64,000 nucleotides of DNA from CAYJLF01 sp964371055. Lineage in GTDB: Bacteria > Eisenbacteria > RBG-16-71-46 > CAIMUX01. A model generated the notes under the pieces. The model saw nothing but the letters and a program-made list of their open reading frames with translations, did not search any database and was not told the origin of the DNA. The DNA lies in assembly GCA_964371055.1 (NCBI GenBank), contig CAYJLF010000002.1, forward strand, positions 1-64,000, written 5' to 3'. The position numbers and the translations under genes were made by a program. Shown in pieces: positions 36,068 to 45,736 of this stretch (its first letter is position 1; every line of letters begins with the position of its first letter).

Positions 36068-36421
36068 TCATCGCAGTGCCCGCGCCACCGCCACCAGACC
36101 GGCCAGGTCGAGTCCCTCGATCCGCACCCCGCCCGGCAGGACCACGACCGCCCCGCTCGCCGCCGGTGGCGGCTCCGCCACCACGACCTCCACCGGACGA
36201 AAGGTGTCCACGGCCGAGGTCTGGAGCCAGCGCTGCAGCGTGAAGGCGCTCAGGCCCAGTTCGCCGGTGATCGCCGCCCAAGGCTCCCCCCGGGCCCGGC
36301 ATCGGCGGACGTAGACGGTCACGGCAGTGCGGAGTGCGCGCGGATACCGGTGCCCACGGCCGGACGGGTGGCGACGGATGCCCGCAAGGGCGCGGCGAAG
36401 CTTATAAGCCGTCGGAGACAT
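36068..36421 (-). CDS. IS66-type accessory protein (TnpA-like)
   Basis: This 117-aa minus-strand protein has an N-terminal HTH-like part (EPWAAITGELGLSAFTLQRW) and ends with VVLPGGVRIEGLDLAGLVAV, the C-terminal signature of IS66 small ORF products. GGAGG precedes the ATG at 36421. No tnpB or IS66 transposase is adjacent, so it is a remnant of such an element or an orphan. Confidence 0.55.
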   Translation of the reverse strand: MSPTAYKLRRALAGIRRHPSGRGHRYPRALRTAVTVYVRRCRARGEPWAAITGELGLSAFTLQRWLQTSAVDTFRPVEVVVAEPPPAASGAVVVLPGGVRIEGLDLAGLVAVARALR

Positions 36422-36624
36422 GGCAGGTCCTCCCTTCGGGAGAACCCCGCCGCAACATCGCTCACACTGTCGCGACGGGGTCGGGCCCCGGCGGCCACCC
36501 AAACTCTCCCCTCTGCGGTCACCTCAAGATTCCCCCACCCAAGCTTGAGCTGATCGCCGCCTGAGCGCGGCGGCGGCGGCGGGACGTTACTCTCGCCCCT
36601 CACCTGAAATGAGGGGCGATCGGA

Positions 36625-37405
36625 GTGAACGTCTTGAAGAGCCACTTGCGGATAACCATCGAGACGCTGGCCGCTTACGGCGTCAGTCGGCGTGAGATCG
36701 CACGACGAACGGGGGTGGATCGGAAGACCATCCGCCGTTACCTCGATCCGGCAAACTCCCCCCGGGGTGGCCACCGGCTCCGAGGCGGTCGTTATTCAAA
36801 CTTCCCCACCCCGGCCGCCGGTTTCCGGGTCGAGGGCGGCTCCGATCACCACGCCGTCGGCCTGCGAGACTCACCGGGAGTGGATCGAGGCCCAACTCCG
36901 CCTCGGCCGCAACGCCCAGAGAATCTACCAGGATCTCGTCGAGCGTCACCGGTTCATCCATGGCTACGAGTCGGTCAAACGGTTCGTGGCGCGAGTGAAG
37001 CGTCGCAATCCGGAGCGGTTCGACGTTCTGGAGTTCCTCCCCGCTGAAGAGGCGCAGGTCGATCTGGGTCTGGGAGCCCCGACGCTGCGCCGAGGCAAGT
37101 ACCGCCGGCCCTACCTCTTCGTCATGACCCTGAAGTACTCGGGCAAGTGCTTCCGCAAGGTGGTGTGGAAGGTGGACCAGGAGACTTGGTCCCGCCTGCA
37201 CGAAGAGGCTTTCCGATGCTTCGGCGGCGTCACGATCTACGTCGTCCTCGACAACCTCAAGCAGGGGGTGATCCGGCCGGACATCTACGAACCGGAACTG
37301 AACCTGATCTACGCGGAGATGCTGCGTCACTACGGCGTGGTGGCCGATCCCTGCCGGGTCGGCGATCCCAACCGCAAGGGATCGGTCGAGAGGGCTTTGA
37401 AGGCA
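36625..37405 (+). pseudogene. istA: IS21-family istA, frameshifted and 3'-truncated
   Basis: The first frame (36625-36760) reads VSRREIARRTGVDRKTIRRY then DPANSP. After a run of six C (36758-36763) the homologous sequence continues in the next frame: GVATGSEAVV, then EAQLRLGRNAQRIYQDLVER, the integrase-core pieces EEAQVDLG, VTIYVVLDNLKQG and DPNRKGSVERALK. Removing one C would restore a single IstA frame, so this is a +1 indel (or a base-calling error). About half of a normal ~500-aa IstA remains, with no istB. Its frame runs without a stop into the DrmC-like gene. Confidence 0.8.
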
Positions 37406-37429
37406 TTTGTCCCGTTGAGGGCTGAATGG

Positions 37430-38221
37430 TTGCGGGCGCTGGCGGCCGCGGTGCGGAGCGGCGGACTGGCGGGGTTGGCGACAGAGGCGCCGTGGGCGAC
37501 ACAGGCGGGGCGATCTGCCAGCCTCAGCGAGATGCCGGGTGCGGTGGCGGACGACGGTGTCGATCCCGTGGCCCAAGCGGTCCGCCTCCTGGCCGAAGGG
37601 ATGGCTCCTGAACACCTGGCCGTGGCGCTCGAAGCGCTGGCCGAGGCCCGGGCCGACTGTGACCGTGCGCACGATCACGTCGATCTGGTCTGGACCGGCC
37701 CGGAAGGCTCCGGCACCGCCAGCCGGGACACGGCGGTGGTCGTGCGGGAGCTCTTCGGACGGGTCGAATCTCGCGTGCTGGTCGCGGGCTATGTGGTCTA
37801 CAGCGGTCGCGAGGTCTTTGCCGCCCTCGCCCGGCGGATGGAAGAGCGCCCGGAGCTGCGCGTGCGATTCTTTCTAGATGTGGAACGGCGCAAAGGAGAC
37901 ACCAGCCTGGCGTCCGAGATCGTGAAGCGCTTTGCCCGTCGGTTCCACGAAGTCGAGTGGCCCGGTCTTCGCCTGCCGGAGCTCTACTACGATCCCCGCT
38001 CCCTCGAGCTCGATCCGGACCGACGGGCGGTCCTTCACGCCAAGTGCATCGTCGCGGACGGCGAGATCGCGTTCGTCTCCTCCGCCAACTTCACCCCGGC
38101 CGCGCAGGCGCGGAACATCGAGGCCGGGGTCTTGATCCGGTCCCGATCCCTCGGCGCGAGCCTCGAGAGCCACTTCGAGAGCCTCGTGGGGGATGGGGTG
38201 TTGAGGAGGGTGGGGTGGTAG
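37430..38221 (+). CDS. drmC: DrmC-like phospholipase-D-family protein
   Basis: The frame encodes LRALAAAVRSGG, GMAPEHLAVALEALAEAR, HVDLVWTGPEGSG, VLVAGYVVYSGREVF, VRFFLDVERRKG and the PLD motif LHAKCIVADGEIAFVSSANF (HxKx4D), then RNIEAGVLIRS. This is the arrangement of DISARM DrmC. Starting at TTG 37430, with GAGGG nine bases upstream, it is 263 aa, close to normal DrmC length. The same frame is open back through the istA remnant, so a chimeric IstA-DrmC product is also possible. It lies 8 kb from the helicase-methylase genes, suggesting the DISARM-like set was split by insertions. Confidence 0.75.
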   Translation: MRALAAAVRSGGLAGLATEAPWATQAGRSASLSEMPGAVADDGVDPVAQAVRLLAEGMAPEHLAVALEALAEARADCDRAHDHVDLVWTGPEGSGTASRDTAVVVRELFGRVESRVLVAGYVVYSGREVFAALARRMEERPELRVRFFLDVERRKGDTSLASEIVKRFARRFHEVEWPGLRLPELYYDPRSLELDPDRRAVLHAKCIVADGEIAFVSSANFTPAAQARNIEAGVLIRSRSLGASLESHFESLVGDGVLRRVGW

Positions 38222-38909
38222 GCTCCCGGCGGGCGAGGAGTTGGGATGAAGCATGGAAGCGGACGCGGGACCGGAAACGCATCCTTCTTCCCGGAAGCTG
38301 CTCGGTATCTCGTTGCCTTGCCGACGGCCAGGCGTCAGGTCGAGGTCACGCCATCCGGCGTGAGCGAAGGCTGACACGCTGCTCCGCGAAGCTCTGGTTG
38401 GTCATGCGTGGCCGGGCCCCGCAGAGCCCGCCGCCGCTGCGCTTCTGGTGACGAGCGCCTGGTTTTCGAGCCGAGTTTTCTGCTTGACCGCCCACGATGG
38501 CTGATGAGATCATCTTCACGCTCAATGTTCGAACGGGGAAGATGATGTGAAGGAGGACGGCAGGTGACGGCTGCTGGACCTTGCGATGAGACCGCCTTGG
38601 CGCCCCGCGATCGGCGCTCGCCAGCGTTGGCGCCGCTTCTCGACGCTCACGGCCCGCGAGGCCGCACCACAAATGCCGCTGTTCCTCGCAGTGCATCACC
38701 ACGGGTCCCGCGGGCCGATGGCAAACTCCCGGATTGTTCTTGGGTGAGGAGAGACGCGAGGGGAGGTTCGTCGGGGAAACTCGAATCGGCGTCTGTGCGC
38801 ATTGCCCAGCGAGGCTGGGTTGCCGAGCGGTCAAGCGTGACTCTCATCTGCGTGTAACCCAGGGACTCAGTCTGTGCTGAGACCTGAAAAGCTGGGAAGG
38901 AGTGCGGAA
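38222..38909. other. Gap between the DrmC-like gene and RADAR
   Basis: About 690 bases. A 42-codon frame at 38246-38374 and several GC-driven frames are present but none is convincing. Near 38814-38860 is a stem CTGGGTT/AACCCAG containing GCCGAGCGGTCAAGC, which resembles a tRNA D-arm but does not complete a tRNA. Confidence 0.4.
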
Positions 38910-41780
38910 GTGCCTGAGTCAAGCCCCCGGTCTGCCGTTGCGACCTCAACCCCTTCGGTGCCCAATGCGAGTTTCCGTCCGGAAGCCCGCGCGCTGCCTT
39001 GGAGGTATCTGCGCAAGCCGCAGCGGGACGCGCTTGTCCGGATATTCGAGCTGCTGCACTCAGGCCGCGCGGACTTGCGGCGAAGGGAGTTCAAGGAGTA
39101 CGAGGAAGCGCTGATCCGCACGCCGTCTACTTGGTTGGATCCCCTCCGATCCAGCCGGGCCATATTCCTGGATGGTGACCGCGGATCTGGAAAGTCAACC
39201 GTGTACTGCTGTCTTCGAAACCTTCTGGAAGGCGGCAACCATGTCGCGAGTGCTTCTGAGGAGCTTCCAAAGGTGATCGATGATCTCTTCCCCAAAGAAC
39301 CGGGACGTGCTCAGATTCACGTCTTGGAGCCCCTAGACCTCGAACCGCTGCCTCCGGACACGAATCTGCTTACAGCGCTGGTCATAAGGCTGGGTTACTT
39401 GGCGGAGCGGCATCTCGAACCGACGGATCCCGATGTGGCCGATAGAGGGTGTGGTGAGGCGACGTTCATCGAGACGCGACAGACAGCGCGAGCCATTCAG
39501 GAGATTCGTCGCCTGAGCCGCGACATCGCCATTGCGTGGGGGGGGAGCCCCCCGCAACGGGCCGGAAGTGTCGATCTCGACATGCTCGGGGCGGAGACCG
39601 CTCGTGTCGAGCGCGCACGTGTTCGCATCAATGCCAACCTGGCTCGCGTGCTGGCGTGCCTGGCGAGGACGATGTCTCCCCGAGAGAGCCATCCCGAGGA
39701 CCTGTTTGTGCTGCCAGTCGACGACTTCGATCTGAGCCCGGGTCGGGCGGTCGAACTCATGCGCCTGTTGCGCATGGTTACGACGCCCCGGCTGGTCTTT
39801 CTCATATTAGGCGACCTGGACCTGGCCGAAGTCGTCTTCACACTCAAGATCGGAGGGGAGCTGACAGCAGTCGACAGTAAGCGAGAGCGGCCGGAGGTCT
39901 TCGGCCGGACCGGCCTCGGGATCGATGGACACAGCGAACAGCTAGCGTCAGCGGCAATGCGAAAGCTGATTCCGGCTGGACAGAGAATCCCCTTGAAGAG
40001 CCCAACCGTCGTTGATGCGCTCGCATACCAACCGCCCGGCAGCGTGGTCGACGCGGATTGGGCACCCGACCTTCTTGCCTTGCTGACCGACCTACGGGTC
40101 GATGTGGCAACGGCCGGACAGGACGGTGAGACCGGCGTAATCGCGGGGTGCACCGTTGTCACCCTCGCTGACCTCCTCCGACCGGAGACCCCAGTTGAAC
40201 CCCCGGTTGTGTACTCAGGTGCTCGAGTCCTGGAGGCACCCTATCGCCAGCTCTTCGACTTCTGGGAGCATGCGCGCAGGGCAGTGAAGGACAAGGAGCC
40301 GACGTCGCGGAAGCTGGGGGCGTTCCTGGGAGACGAGGCGCGTCATGCGATCGATGAAGATGATCGACTCCCGCTCAAGGCGCGTCGCGCGTTTTTGGAT
40401 GCATTCGAGGAGGGTGCGGATGACACTTGGGAGCTGATCACGGACGATCTTGGGACGCGGGCGCGGGTCGCAAGCAGCCTCGAACTGGATATGAACAAGA
40501 CCCTCAACGTCGTCGCGCCGCGGCACCGGGAGTGGATCGTGGCTCCGAACGCCTTCCCTTGGGATCAGCCCGGGCCGCGTGCCAAAGCGTCTCTGATTCT
40601 CTTCCACGACGTGCTTCAACTAGATCGGGAGACGGGCGTCTCAGGCCCGGGGCTTGCCCCGGATCCGTGGTCGCTGGAGTGGGTGTACGGTCTATGGGAC
40701 TTCGGGCCGGACAGGCAGGTTCGAGTGCCATGGCCGACTCCCGCGTGGAAGAGCGTGTGGAAGTACGACATTCTTCGGTCAATCTGGGAGCCTGCGCGGC
40801 AGAATGTGCAGCGGGTCATGGCAAGAGGCCGGGAAGGAGAGTCGCTCGAGTATCTCTCCTTTGTCTGGATGACGGCATGTACGAGTTTGTTGCACCGTGA
40901 GTTCTTGCCGAATGTGATTCTCGGGCCGGAGTGGACCACGCCCAAGAGGCCCGAGGCGTCTGAGGGGAGGAAGCTGGCACAAGCGCTGCACACGTTGTGG
41001 GACGAAGTGGCAGGGCGGAGGCCGGGTGTCGGGGAATCTGGAAGACCGAACAACCCCGCGCGGGAGGCGCGGATTGAGTCCTGGCTGGTGGCGCTGGCCT
41101 GTATGCTCGCTCCAGAGTCCGGGGTGCTTTCGGAGAAGACTGATGAGTCGCCGGCGGCAGACGCGTTGGCCAAGGCGCTCGAGGAAGTATGGACGCAGTC
41201 GGATGTAGCTCGTCAGATACGATCTCACAGGGCCCGGCGCTTGGCCTCGTTCTCGCACATCGACCAGCCTGGCTATCTCCGGGCGCTGTCTGTTACCTGG
41301 GTTGACAAGAGTCTTGGCGGCTTGTTTACGTGGAAAGACAGGAGGACCATCGCTGCTCTGCCAAGCGACATCGGGGAAGCCAAAGTGCCGAGGACCCCCA
41401 TGGTCGAGAGCCTCACAACCCGTCAGAAGATTGACATCCTACGAGATGCACTCAACACGCCCTTCCATGCAGACGAGTTCGGAAGGGGTGCCCAATTTGT
41501 TCCCGGTAAGGCCGAATCGCAGTTCGTCATTACTACGATTGCTAACAGGCTCCGCCGAGGAGGCGACGGGGAAGAAGTCCTGAAGAGCGAACCGGGCAGA
41601 CTCTTGAGTCTCGCGGAACTCTGGGCTGACCATCCGATCAATAAGGCTGGAGACGGAATTCTTCAACCAGGCTCAGAGGAGGCCCGGACCGTCGGTCGAG
41701 AGCTGGACAGACTGAGAGCGCAGGAGGACCGGCGGACGAGGGAACGCAACGCGCGCGAGGAAGGCGCTGGATCGACGTGA
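38910..41780 (+). CDS. rdrA: RADAR ATPase RdrA
   Basis: This 956-aa P-loop ATPase has Walker A in FLDGDRGSGKSTVY (GDRGSGKST, 89-97). A Walker B-like region VLPVDDFDLSPGRAVELM and LVFLILGDLDLAEVVF follows. Size, the N-terminal WRYLRKPQRD segment and the coupling to an adenosine-deaminase-like gene identify it as RdrA, the ATPase of the RADAR defence system, which assembles with RdrB. GTG 38910 is used because AAGGAG lies upstream; an earlier GTG at 38874 is possible. The next gene overlaps its stop (GTGA). Confidence 0.85.
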   Translation: MPESSPRSAVATSTPSVPNASFRPEARALPWRYLRKPQRDALVRIFELLHSGRADLRRREFKEYEEALIRTPSTWLDPLRSSRAIFLDGDRGSGKSTVYCCLRNLLEGGNHVASASEELPKVIDDLFPKEPGRAQIHVLEPLDLEPLPPDTNLLTALVIRLGYLAERHLEPTDPDVADRGCGEATFIETRQTARAIQEIRRLSRDIAIAWGGSPPQRAGSVDLDMLGAETARVERARVRINANLARVLACLARTMSPRESHPEDLFVLPVDDFDLSPGRAVELMRLLRMVTTPRLVFLILGDLDLAEVVFTLKIGGELTAVDSKRERPEVFGRTGLGIDGHSEQLASAAMRKLIPAGQRIPLKSPTVVDALAYQPPGSVVDADWAPDLLALLTDLRVDVATAGQDGETGVIAGCTVVTLADLLRPETPVEPPVVYSGARVLEAPYRQLFDFWEHARRAVKDKEPTSRKLGAFLGDEARHAIDEDDRLPLKARRAFLDAFEEGADDTWELITDDLGTRARVASSLELDMNKTLNVVAPRHREWIVAPNAFPWDQPGPRAKASLILFHDVLQLDRETGVSGPGLAPDPWSLEWVYGLWDFGPDRQVRVPWPTPAWKSVWKYDILRSIWEPARQNVQRVMARGREGESLEYLSFVWMTACTSLLHREFLPNVILGPEWTTPKRPEASEGRKLAQALHTLWDEVAGRRPGVGESGRPNNPAREARIESWLVALACMLAPESGVLSEKTDESPAADALAKALEEVWTQSDVARQIRSHRARRLASFSHIDQPGYLRALSVTWVDKSLGGLFTWKDRRTIAALPSDIGEAKVPRTPMVESLTTRQKIDILRDALNTPFHADEFGRGAQFVPGKAESQFVITTIANRLRRGGDGEEVLKSEPGRLLSLAELWADHPINKAGDGILQPGSEEARTVGRELDRLRAQEDRRTRERNAREEGAGST

Positions 41781-44506
41781 CCTCCCGGCGAGCGACAGCG
41801 TTTCCGTTGGAGCATCTCGGTGCGGAGCTGTTCGCGTTCCCATTTGCTTCGGTGGCGGCGCTCGACTTTGGGCTCACGTGCCTTGACCCAGACATGCACG
41901 ATGTGAGCGGCGCGACGGCGACGGTCTGGAGGGCGACGGAAGTTGAGCTGCTGAGGTCGTTCCCTTCGGTCTCAGTGGACGAGATCAGCAACCTCAGAGA
42001 TGGGCTCTGGTTTGGCGGCGCACGGATGAGAGAGATCTCACTCGGGAACGTCCTTCGCCGAGGCGCGGACATCTGGCTTGGCCATCGGGAGGGCTATCCG
42101 ACTCCGGAGTTCAGGAGAGACGTCGATAAACGCCCCGCGCACACCCGAAACATGGAAGCTAGGTGGTTCTGGCGGTGGCTGAGCCTGGCCATGCCGTCGG
42201 ACATCGTCTTGGCAGCTTGCCCGATACCCGGAACGCACGTGGCCGCAGTCTCGGCGACGCTGGCCCGGGAGCTGGACGACCAAGGTTACGCACAAATCCA
42301 CCTACATCTCGGGGCGGCGCAGCGATTCGAGGACTACTGGGTGGGTGTTCTTCACGCGATAGCGTCGACGTCGAGCGAGGCGTATGCGAGTCCTGGTGCG
42401 GTGTTTGGTGATGGGCGGGGGCTAGGGCCGGCGATCCTGCGGGCCGCCCTGTCACGGCAAGTGGTCGGGGCCTTCCTCACCAATCGGCGGCCACAAGAAG
42501 GGGTCGTGAACTTCGTTAACAAGCGGGTGTGGCGGTGGTGGCCGGAGGCGTTCTGGCCACTGCGCAAAGCGATGGAGGAGCTCCTCACTGGCAGCCGCAC
42601 GCTGAACTACGCCGAGCTTCAAAGCACGTACGCCGCCATCACCGGAGTCACGACAGCAAGGCCTCCGAGGAACGCAGACGAGATACAGTCGCGCGACCCC
42701 CTCGTGCTAGCTGGATTCGTACCCGGGTCGTGGGACAGCAACTGCACACCGGAGGTGCGCCTCGTCCAGTCAGCGTTGAGGTACATGGATGCGAGCGCGG
42801 GAGAGGACGTCGCGTTTGAGAGGATCTTCTGGCAGATGGTCCGGGTGCGGTGTCTGTTGTACCGGCACGTCGTGCAGCGGCCGCTGACTCCTGGACTGCA
42901 GTGGTTCAGTCGGTTCTACGATCGCTTGAAGCCCGGGCGTCCGTCGGGGTGGAGCGACTCCCTACGGATCGACGCGGCGGTTGCCCTGGATCGACCAGAG
43001 CGAGGCTTGCGATCGCTGGAGTTTCGCACTGCTCCCGACTGCGCAACGAAAACTCTGGAACTCGTGAGAGCAACGGAGCTGGTGCGAAACGGGCTAGTAG
43101 GTGTGGGCGAGGAGGCGGACAGGAGCGCCGAGGAGGAAAGAGGTCGCGGTCTAGAGAGAGCGAGGGACCCGGCGCCTCCGCTCTCCTACCGCGGTCGCCC
43201 GGTGTCAGGGGGGGCGGTGGAGCTAGGCGCGGTGCTCCACTTCCCGAAGAGCCGTGGCGCAAACTCCTCCAAGGGGCTCTTTCCGGCTAGGTGGGCCGGG
43301 AGCCATGCGGATCCCAGAGTGATCGATGAAGATAGTCCGAATTCGAGCGGGTACAGGTATCAGCGGTACTATGTCGGCCAACGGCAGGCCGCGTACGGAG
43401 TAGGGCGCGCGCTCCTGGATTTCCCGCTTGCGCTCGCAGTGTTGCGAGGGATCGACATGTGCACGGACGAGCAGGGAGTGCCGACCTGGGTGATGCAGCC
43501 CCTGTTCCGGTATCTTCGCGAGGCGGGGGCCATCGCCTCTGGCTGGCTGCGTAACATCCACGGGGTGGAGGTGCGGGGACTTCGGACCACGGCCCATGTG
43601 GGAGAGGACTTCGTCCACCTCCTGGGCGGGCTGAGGCGAGTGGACGAGGCGGTTCACTATCTCTCGATGGGCGAGGGGGATCGGTTGGGTCATGCCCTGG
43701 CCCTTGGGATCGACCCTGAGTCGTGGGCGATCCGAACAGGGATGGTGGCGCTACCGGTTGAGGAGAGGTGGCTTGATCTCGCCTGGGAGTGGAGTTCCTA
43801 CGCTCATCGACACACGGAGTGTGTGTCTGCGCAACGGTCCGACTACGTCGAGGCCGAACTCGAGTCGCTTTCTGCCCGCCTCTTTGGCGACCGACACCAC
43901 CTCGCCGCGGGGCAGATCGCGAGAGTCATCGAGGCACTGTACGACGAATCGCGGCTGCAGCGGGCGGGCTTCCCGATGGGGCCGCCCATCGGGCGGAACC
44001 CCGATCCCATCGATTCGTGCCTTGTCCGCTTGCTGACCGATCCCGATGTGTTCGAGCGCGGTCGGGAGATCATCATCGTCGATACGGCCCGCGAGGGGAG
44101 TGCCCTAAAGGAATTGCAGAACGCTCTTCGCCGGCGTGTGGGGCGAATCGGAATCGCGGTGGAGGTCAATCCGTCCTCCAATCTGCTGATCGGCGATCTA
44201 ACGGATCTCCGAGAGCATCCTATCTGGCGACTCGACCCCCCGGTCGGCAGCAGCGATGTTCCGCCGCTGTCAGTCTGCATCGGCTCAGACGACCCGCTGA
44301 CCTTCGCCACGACACTAAGGCAGGAGTATCAGCTCTTGGCTGACTCCCTGGTGATGGCGGGGCTGTCGAAAGAGGAGGCGCGCCGCTGGGTGAATCGTGT
44401 TCGGGAGTGCAGTCTGCGGATGCGCTTCACGCTGCCGCTCTCCCAACGCGTCCGGATTAGGGACATTCAAGGACCTCCTCCTAAGGAGCCAGAGATGATG
44501 CCGTAG
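41777..44506 (+). CDS. rdrB: RADAR adenosine deaminase RdrB
   Basis: This 909-aa protein has adenosine-deaminase-superfamily metal and catalytic motifs: IHLHLGA (H175, H177), TAHVGEDF (H607, E610), GDRLGHALALG (H639) and IGSDDPL (S837, D838, D839). RdrB converts adenosine in RNA or (d)ATP to inosine during phage infection, as known for RADAR. Long insertions between the first and second motif match RdrB's unusually large size. The GTG start overlaps the rdrA stop by four bases. All expected active-site residues are visible, so it is probably active. Confidence 0.9.
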   Translation: MTSRRATAFPLEHLGAELFAFPFASVAALDFGLTCLDPDMHDVSGATATVWRATEVELLRSFPSVSVDEISNLRDGLWFGGARMREISLGNVLRRGADIWLGHREGYPTPEFRRDVDKRPAHTRNMEARWFWRWLSLAMPSDIVLAACPIPGTHVAAVSATLARELDDQGYAQIHLHLGAAQRFEDYWVGVLHAIASTSSEAYASPGAVFGDGRGLGPAILRAALSRQVVGAFLTNRRPQEGVVNFVNKRVWRWWPEAFWPLRKAMEELLTGSRTLNYAELQSTYAAITGVTTARPPRNADEIQSRDPLVLAGFVPGSWDSNCTPEVRLVQSALRYMDASAGEDVAFERIFWQMVRVRCLLYRHVVQRPLTPGLQWFSRFYDRLKPGRPSGWSDSLRIDAAVALDRPERGLRSLEFRTAPDCATKTLELVRATELVRNGLVGVGEEADRSAEEERGRGLERARDPAPPLSYRGRPVSGGAVELGAVLHFPKSRGANSSKGLFPARWAGSHADPRVIDEDSPNSSGYRYQRYYVGQRQAAYGVGRALLDFPLALAVLRGIDMCTDEQGVPTWVMQPLFRYLREAGAIASGWLRNIHGVEVRGLRTTAHVGEDFVHLLGGLRRVDEAVHYLSMGEGDRLGHALALGIDPESWAIRTGMVALPVEERWLDLAWEWSSYAHRHTECVSAQRSDYVEAELESLSARLFGDRHHLAAGQIARVIEALYDESRLQRAGFPMGPPIGRNPDPIDSCLVRLLTDPDVFERGREIIIVDTAREGSALKELQNALRRRVGRIGIAVEVNPSSNLLIGDLTDLREHPIWRLDPPVGSSDVPPLSVCIGSDDPLTFATTLRQEYQLLADSLVMAGLSKEEARRWVNRVRECSLRMRFTLPLSQRVRIRDIQGPPPKEPEMMP

Positions 44507-44579
44507 ACTGGATCGGTGACGGTCGCCCGGTGGGGTGGTGAGTGTCGTTCGGAGAGAGAATACGCCGTGGAGGTGCGTG

Positions 44580-45125
44580 ATGGGAGAGGAGAAGACGGTA
44601 GTCAAAGCTGTAGCGGGATTCTTCCGGGTCTTCGATGTCGCCTTCTTTCTGCCAGGAGCGGCCCTATTCTTCGCTGCGCGAAGGATGATTGAAGGCCTCT
44701 CTGCGAGCACGGGGTTCTCAGACGTCGGCCAAGCAGTCGAGGCCGTGGTGATTTGTTTCGTCCTCGGAATGATCTGTCATTGGGGAGGCCGTAGGCTGCG
44801 CGTGGCGGTTACTTGGGTCGTGGCGAGCTGGCGGCGTCACAGGATACGCCCGCAAGCGGAAGGACATGTCCCGGCGTACAAGAGCAATGATGAGCTTCGG
44901 CTCTACCTCTGGAACCTTTCAACGCTATCCTGGAACCTCGCTACGGCCGCGGCCGTCGTCCTGCTGCTCATGGTCTTCCGCGGTGTGCAGCCGCTGCTGC
45001 TTTGGATCGTACCGGTCGTGCTGGCGGTTGTGCTGTCCCACCAGGCCGTCGAGTTCCGAGATCACGCAGACTGGGGTGCGACCGGCGTCCAGGCGCCCCG
45101 GGGTTCGGTGCCGCCTGCGGGCTGA
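44580..45125 (+). CDS. RADAR-associated membrane protein (RdrC/RdrD-like)
   Basis: This 181-aa protein has four hydrophobic segments: VAFFLPGAALFFAAR (~18-33), VEAVVICFVLGMICHWG (~50-67), WNLATAAAVVLLLMVF (~118-133) and LLLWIVPVVLAVVLSH (~139-154). An AGGTG-type site precedes ATG 44580, 73 bases after rdrB. RADAR loci often carry an ancillary membrane protein of the SLATT type (RdrD) or Csx27-like (RdrC). I cannot say which of the two it is. Confidence 0.65.
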   Translation: MGEEKTVVKAVAGFFRVFDVAFFLPGAALFFAARRMIEGLSASTGFSDVGQAVEAVVICFVLGMICHWGGRRLRVAVTWVVASWRRHRIRPQAEGHVPAYKSNDELRLYLWNLSTLSWNLATAAAVVLLLMVFRGVQPLLLWIVPVVLAVVLSHQAVEFRDHADWGATGVQAPRGSVPPAG

Positions 45126-45129
45126 TGGA

Positions 45130-45290
45130 TGGAGTTCCGGCCAGACCAATGGCCGCTCCCCCCGATTGGCAGTCCGTCAGCCGTCCGGCGACATCGAAGA
45201 CCGCGACCTCGATCTCCGCCGCGGCGTCCAGCCGGTAGACGAGGCGGTCCACGTCAGGCGGATCTCCAGCCACCACAGCGCCGGAGCCGC
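45130..45290 (-). pseudogene. Fragment of a minus-strand sorting-domain gene
   Basis: The minus strand here reads DRLVYRLDAAAEIEVAVFDV and AGRLTDCQSGG. This is nearly the same as FRLVYRLDAAAKVEVAVFNA in the gene at 51262-51771. The downstream strand of the domain and the gene start are missing. Upstream (45351-45384) a segment GTCGAGGAAGAACTGACGCG matches the region upstream of the intact gene (51869-51902). It is a decayed duplicate. The rest of the 610-base gap 45126-45736 shows nothing else. Confidence 0.65.
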
Positions 45291-45736
45291 GCCGTCGTTC
45301 GGGACGGAGCTGCCTTCCGGAGGGTAGCCCACCCGAGACCATGCTCGGGGGTCGAGGAAGAACTGACGCGGGATGGGTCGGAGAAGTCAGCAGGCGTTGA
45401 GGGTCGACCCGATTCCGCTCGCGGGCACTGTCTGCCTGCCCACCCCCGCCATCTCCCTTTGCGTCCGTCGCACGCAGATCTCCCCTTGTACAACCCCTGA
45501 CTGAGACCCGCCACCTCGCCATCCCGCTGTGAGCGGATCCTTCCATCCGCAGCGCATCGCCGCCCAATTCATGCGACACGACTTGTCGTAGGCGATCGAG
45601 AATCTCACACGCCTGTGCATGCGTTTTCATTCGCCTCGGAACGGCGCGCGCCGTAAACTATCCGCGATTCAAACGCACCTCGGAAATGCGAAAACAAGAA
45701 TGAGCCTCCCTACATAAAGCCAGCAGGAGGATCGTC

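Noticed and set aside
38812..38862. tRNA-like stretch GCCGAGCGGTCAAGC within a 7-bp stem
   Set aside because: No anticodon arm, T-arm or acceptor pairing can be completed, so it is not a tRNA gene.
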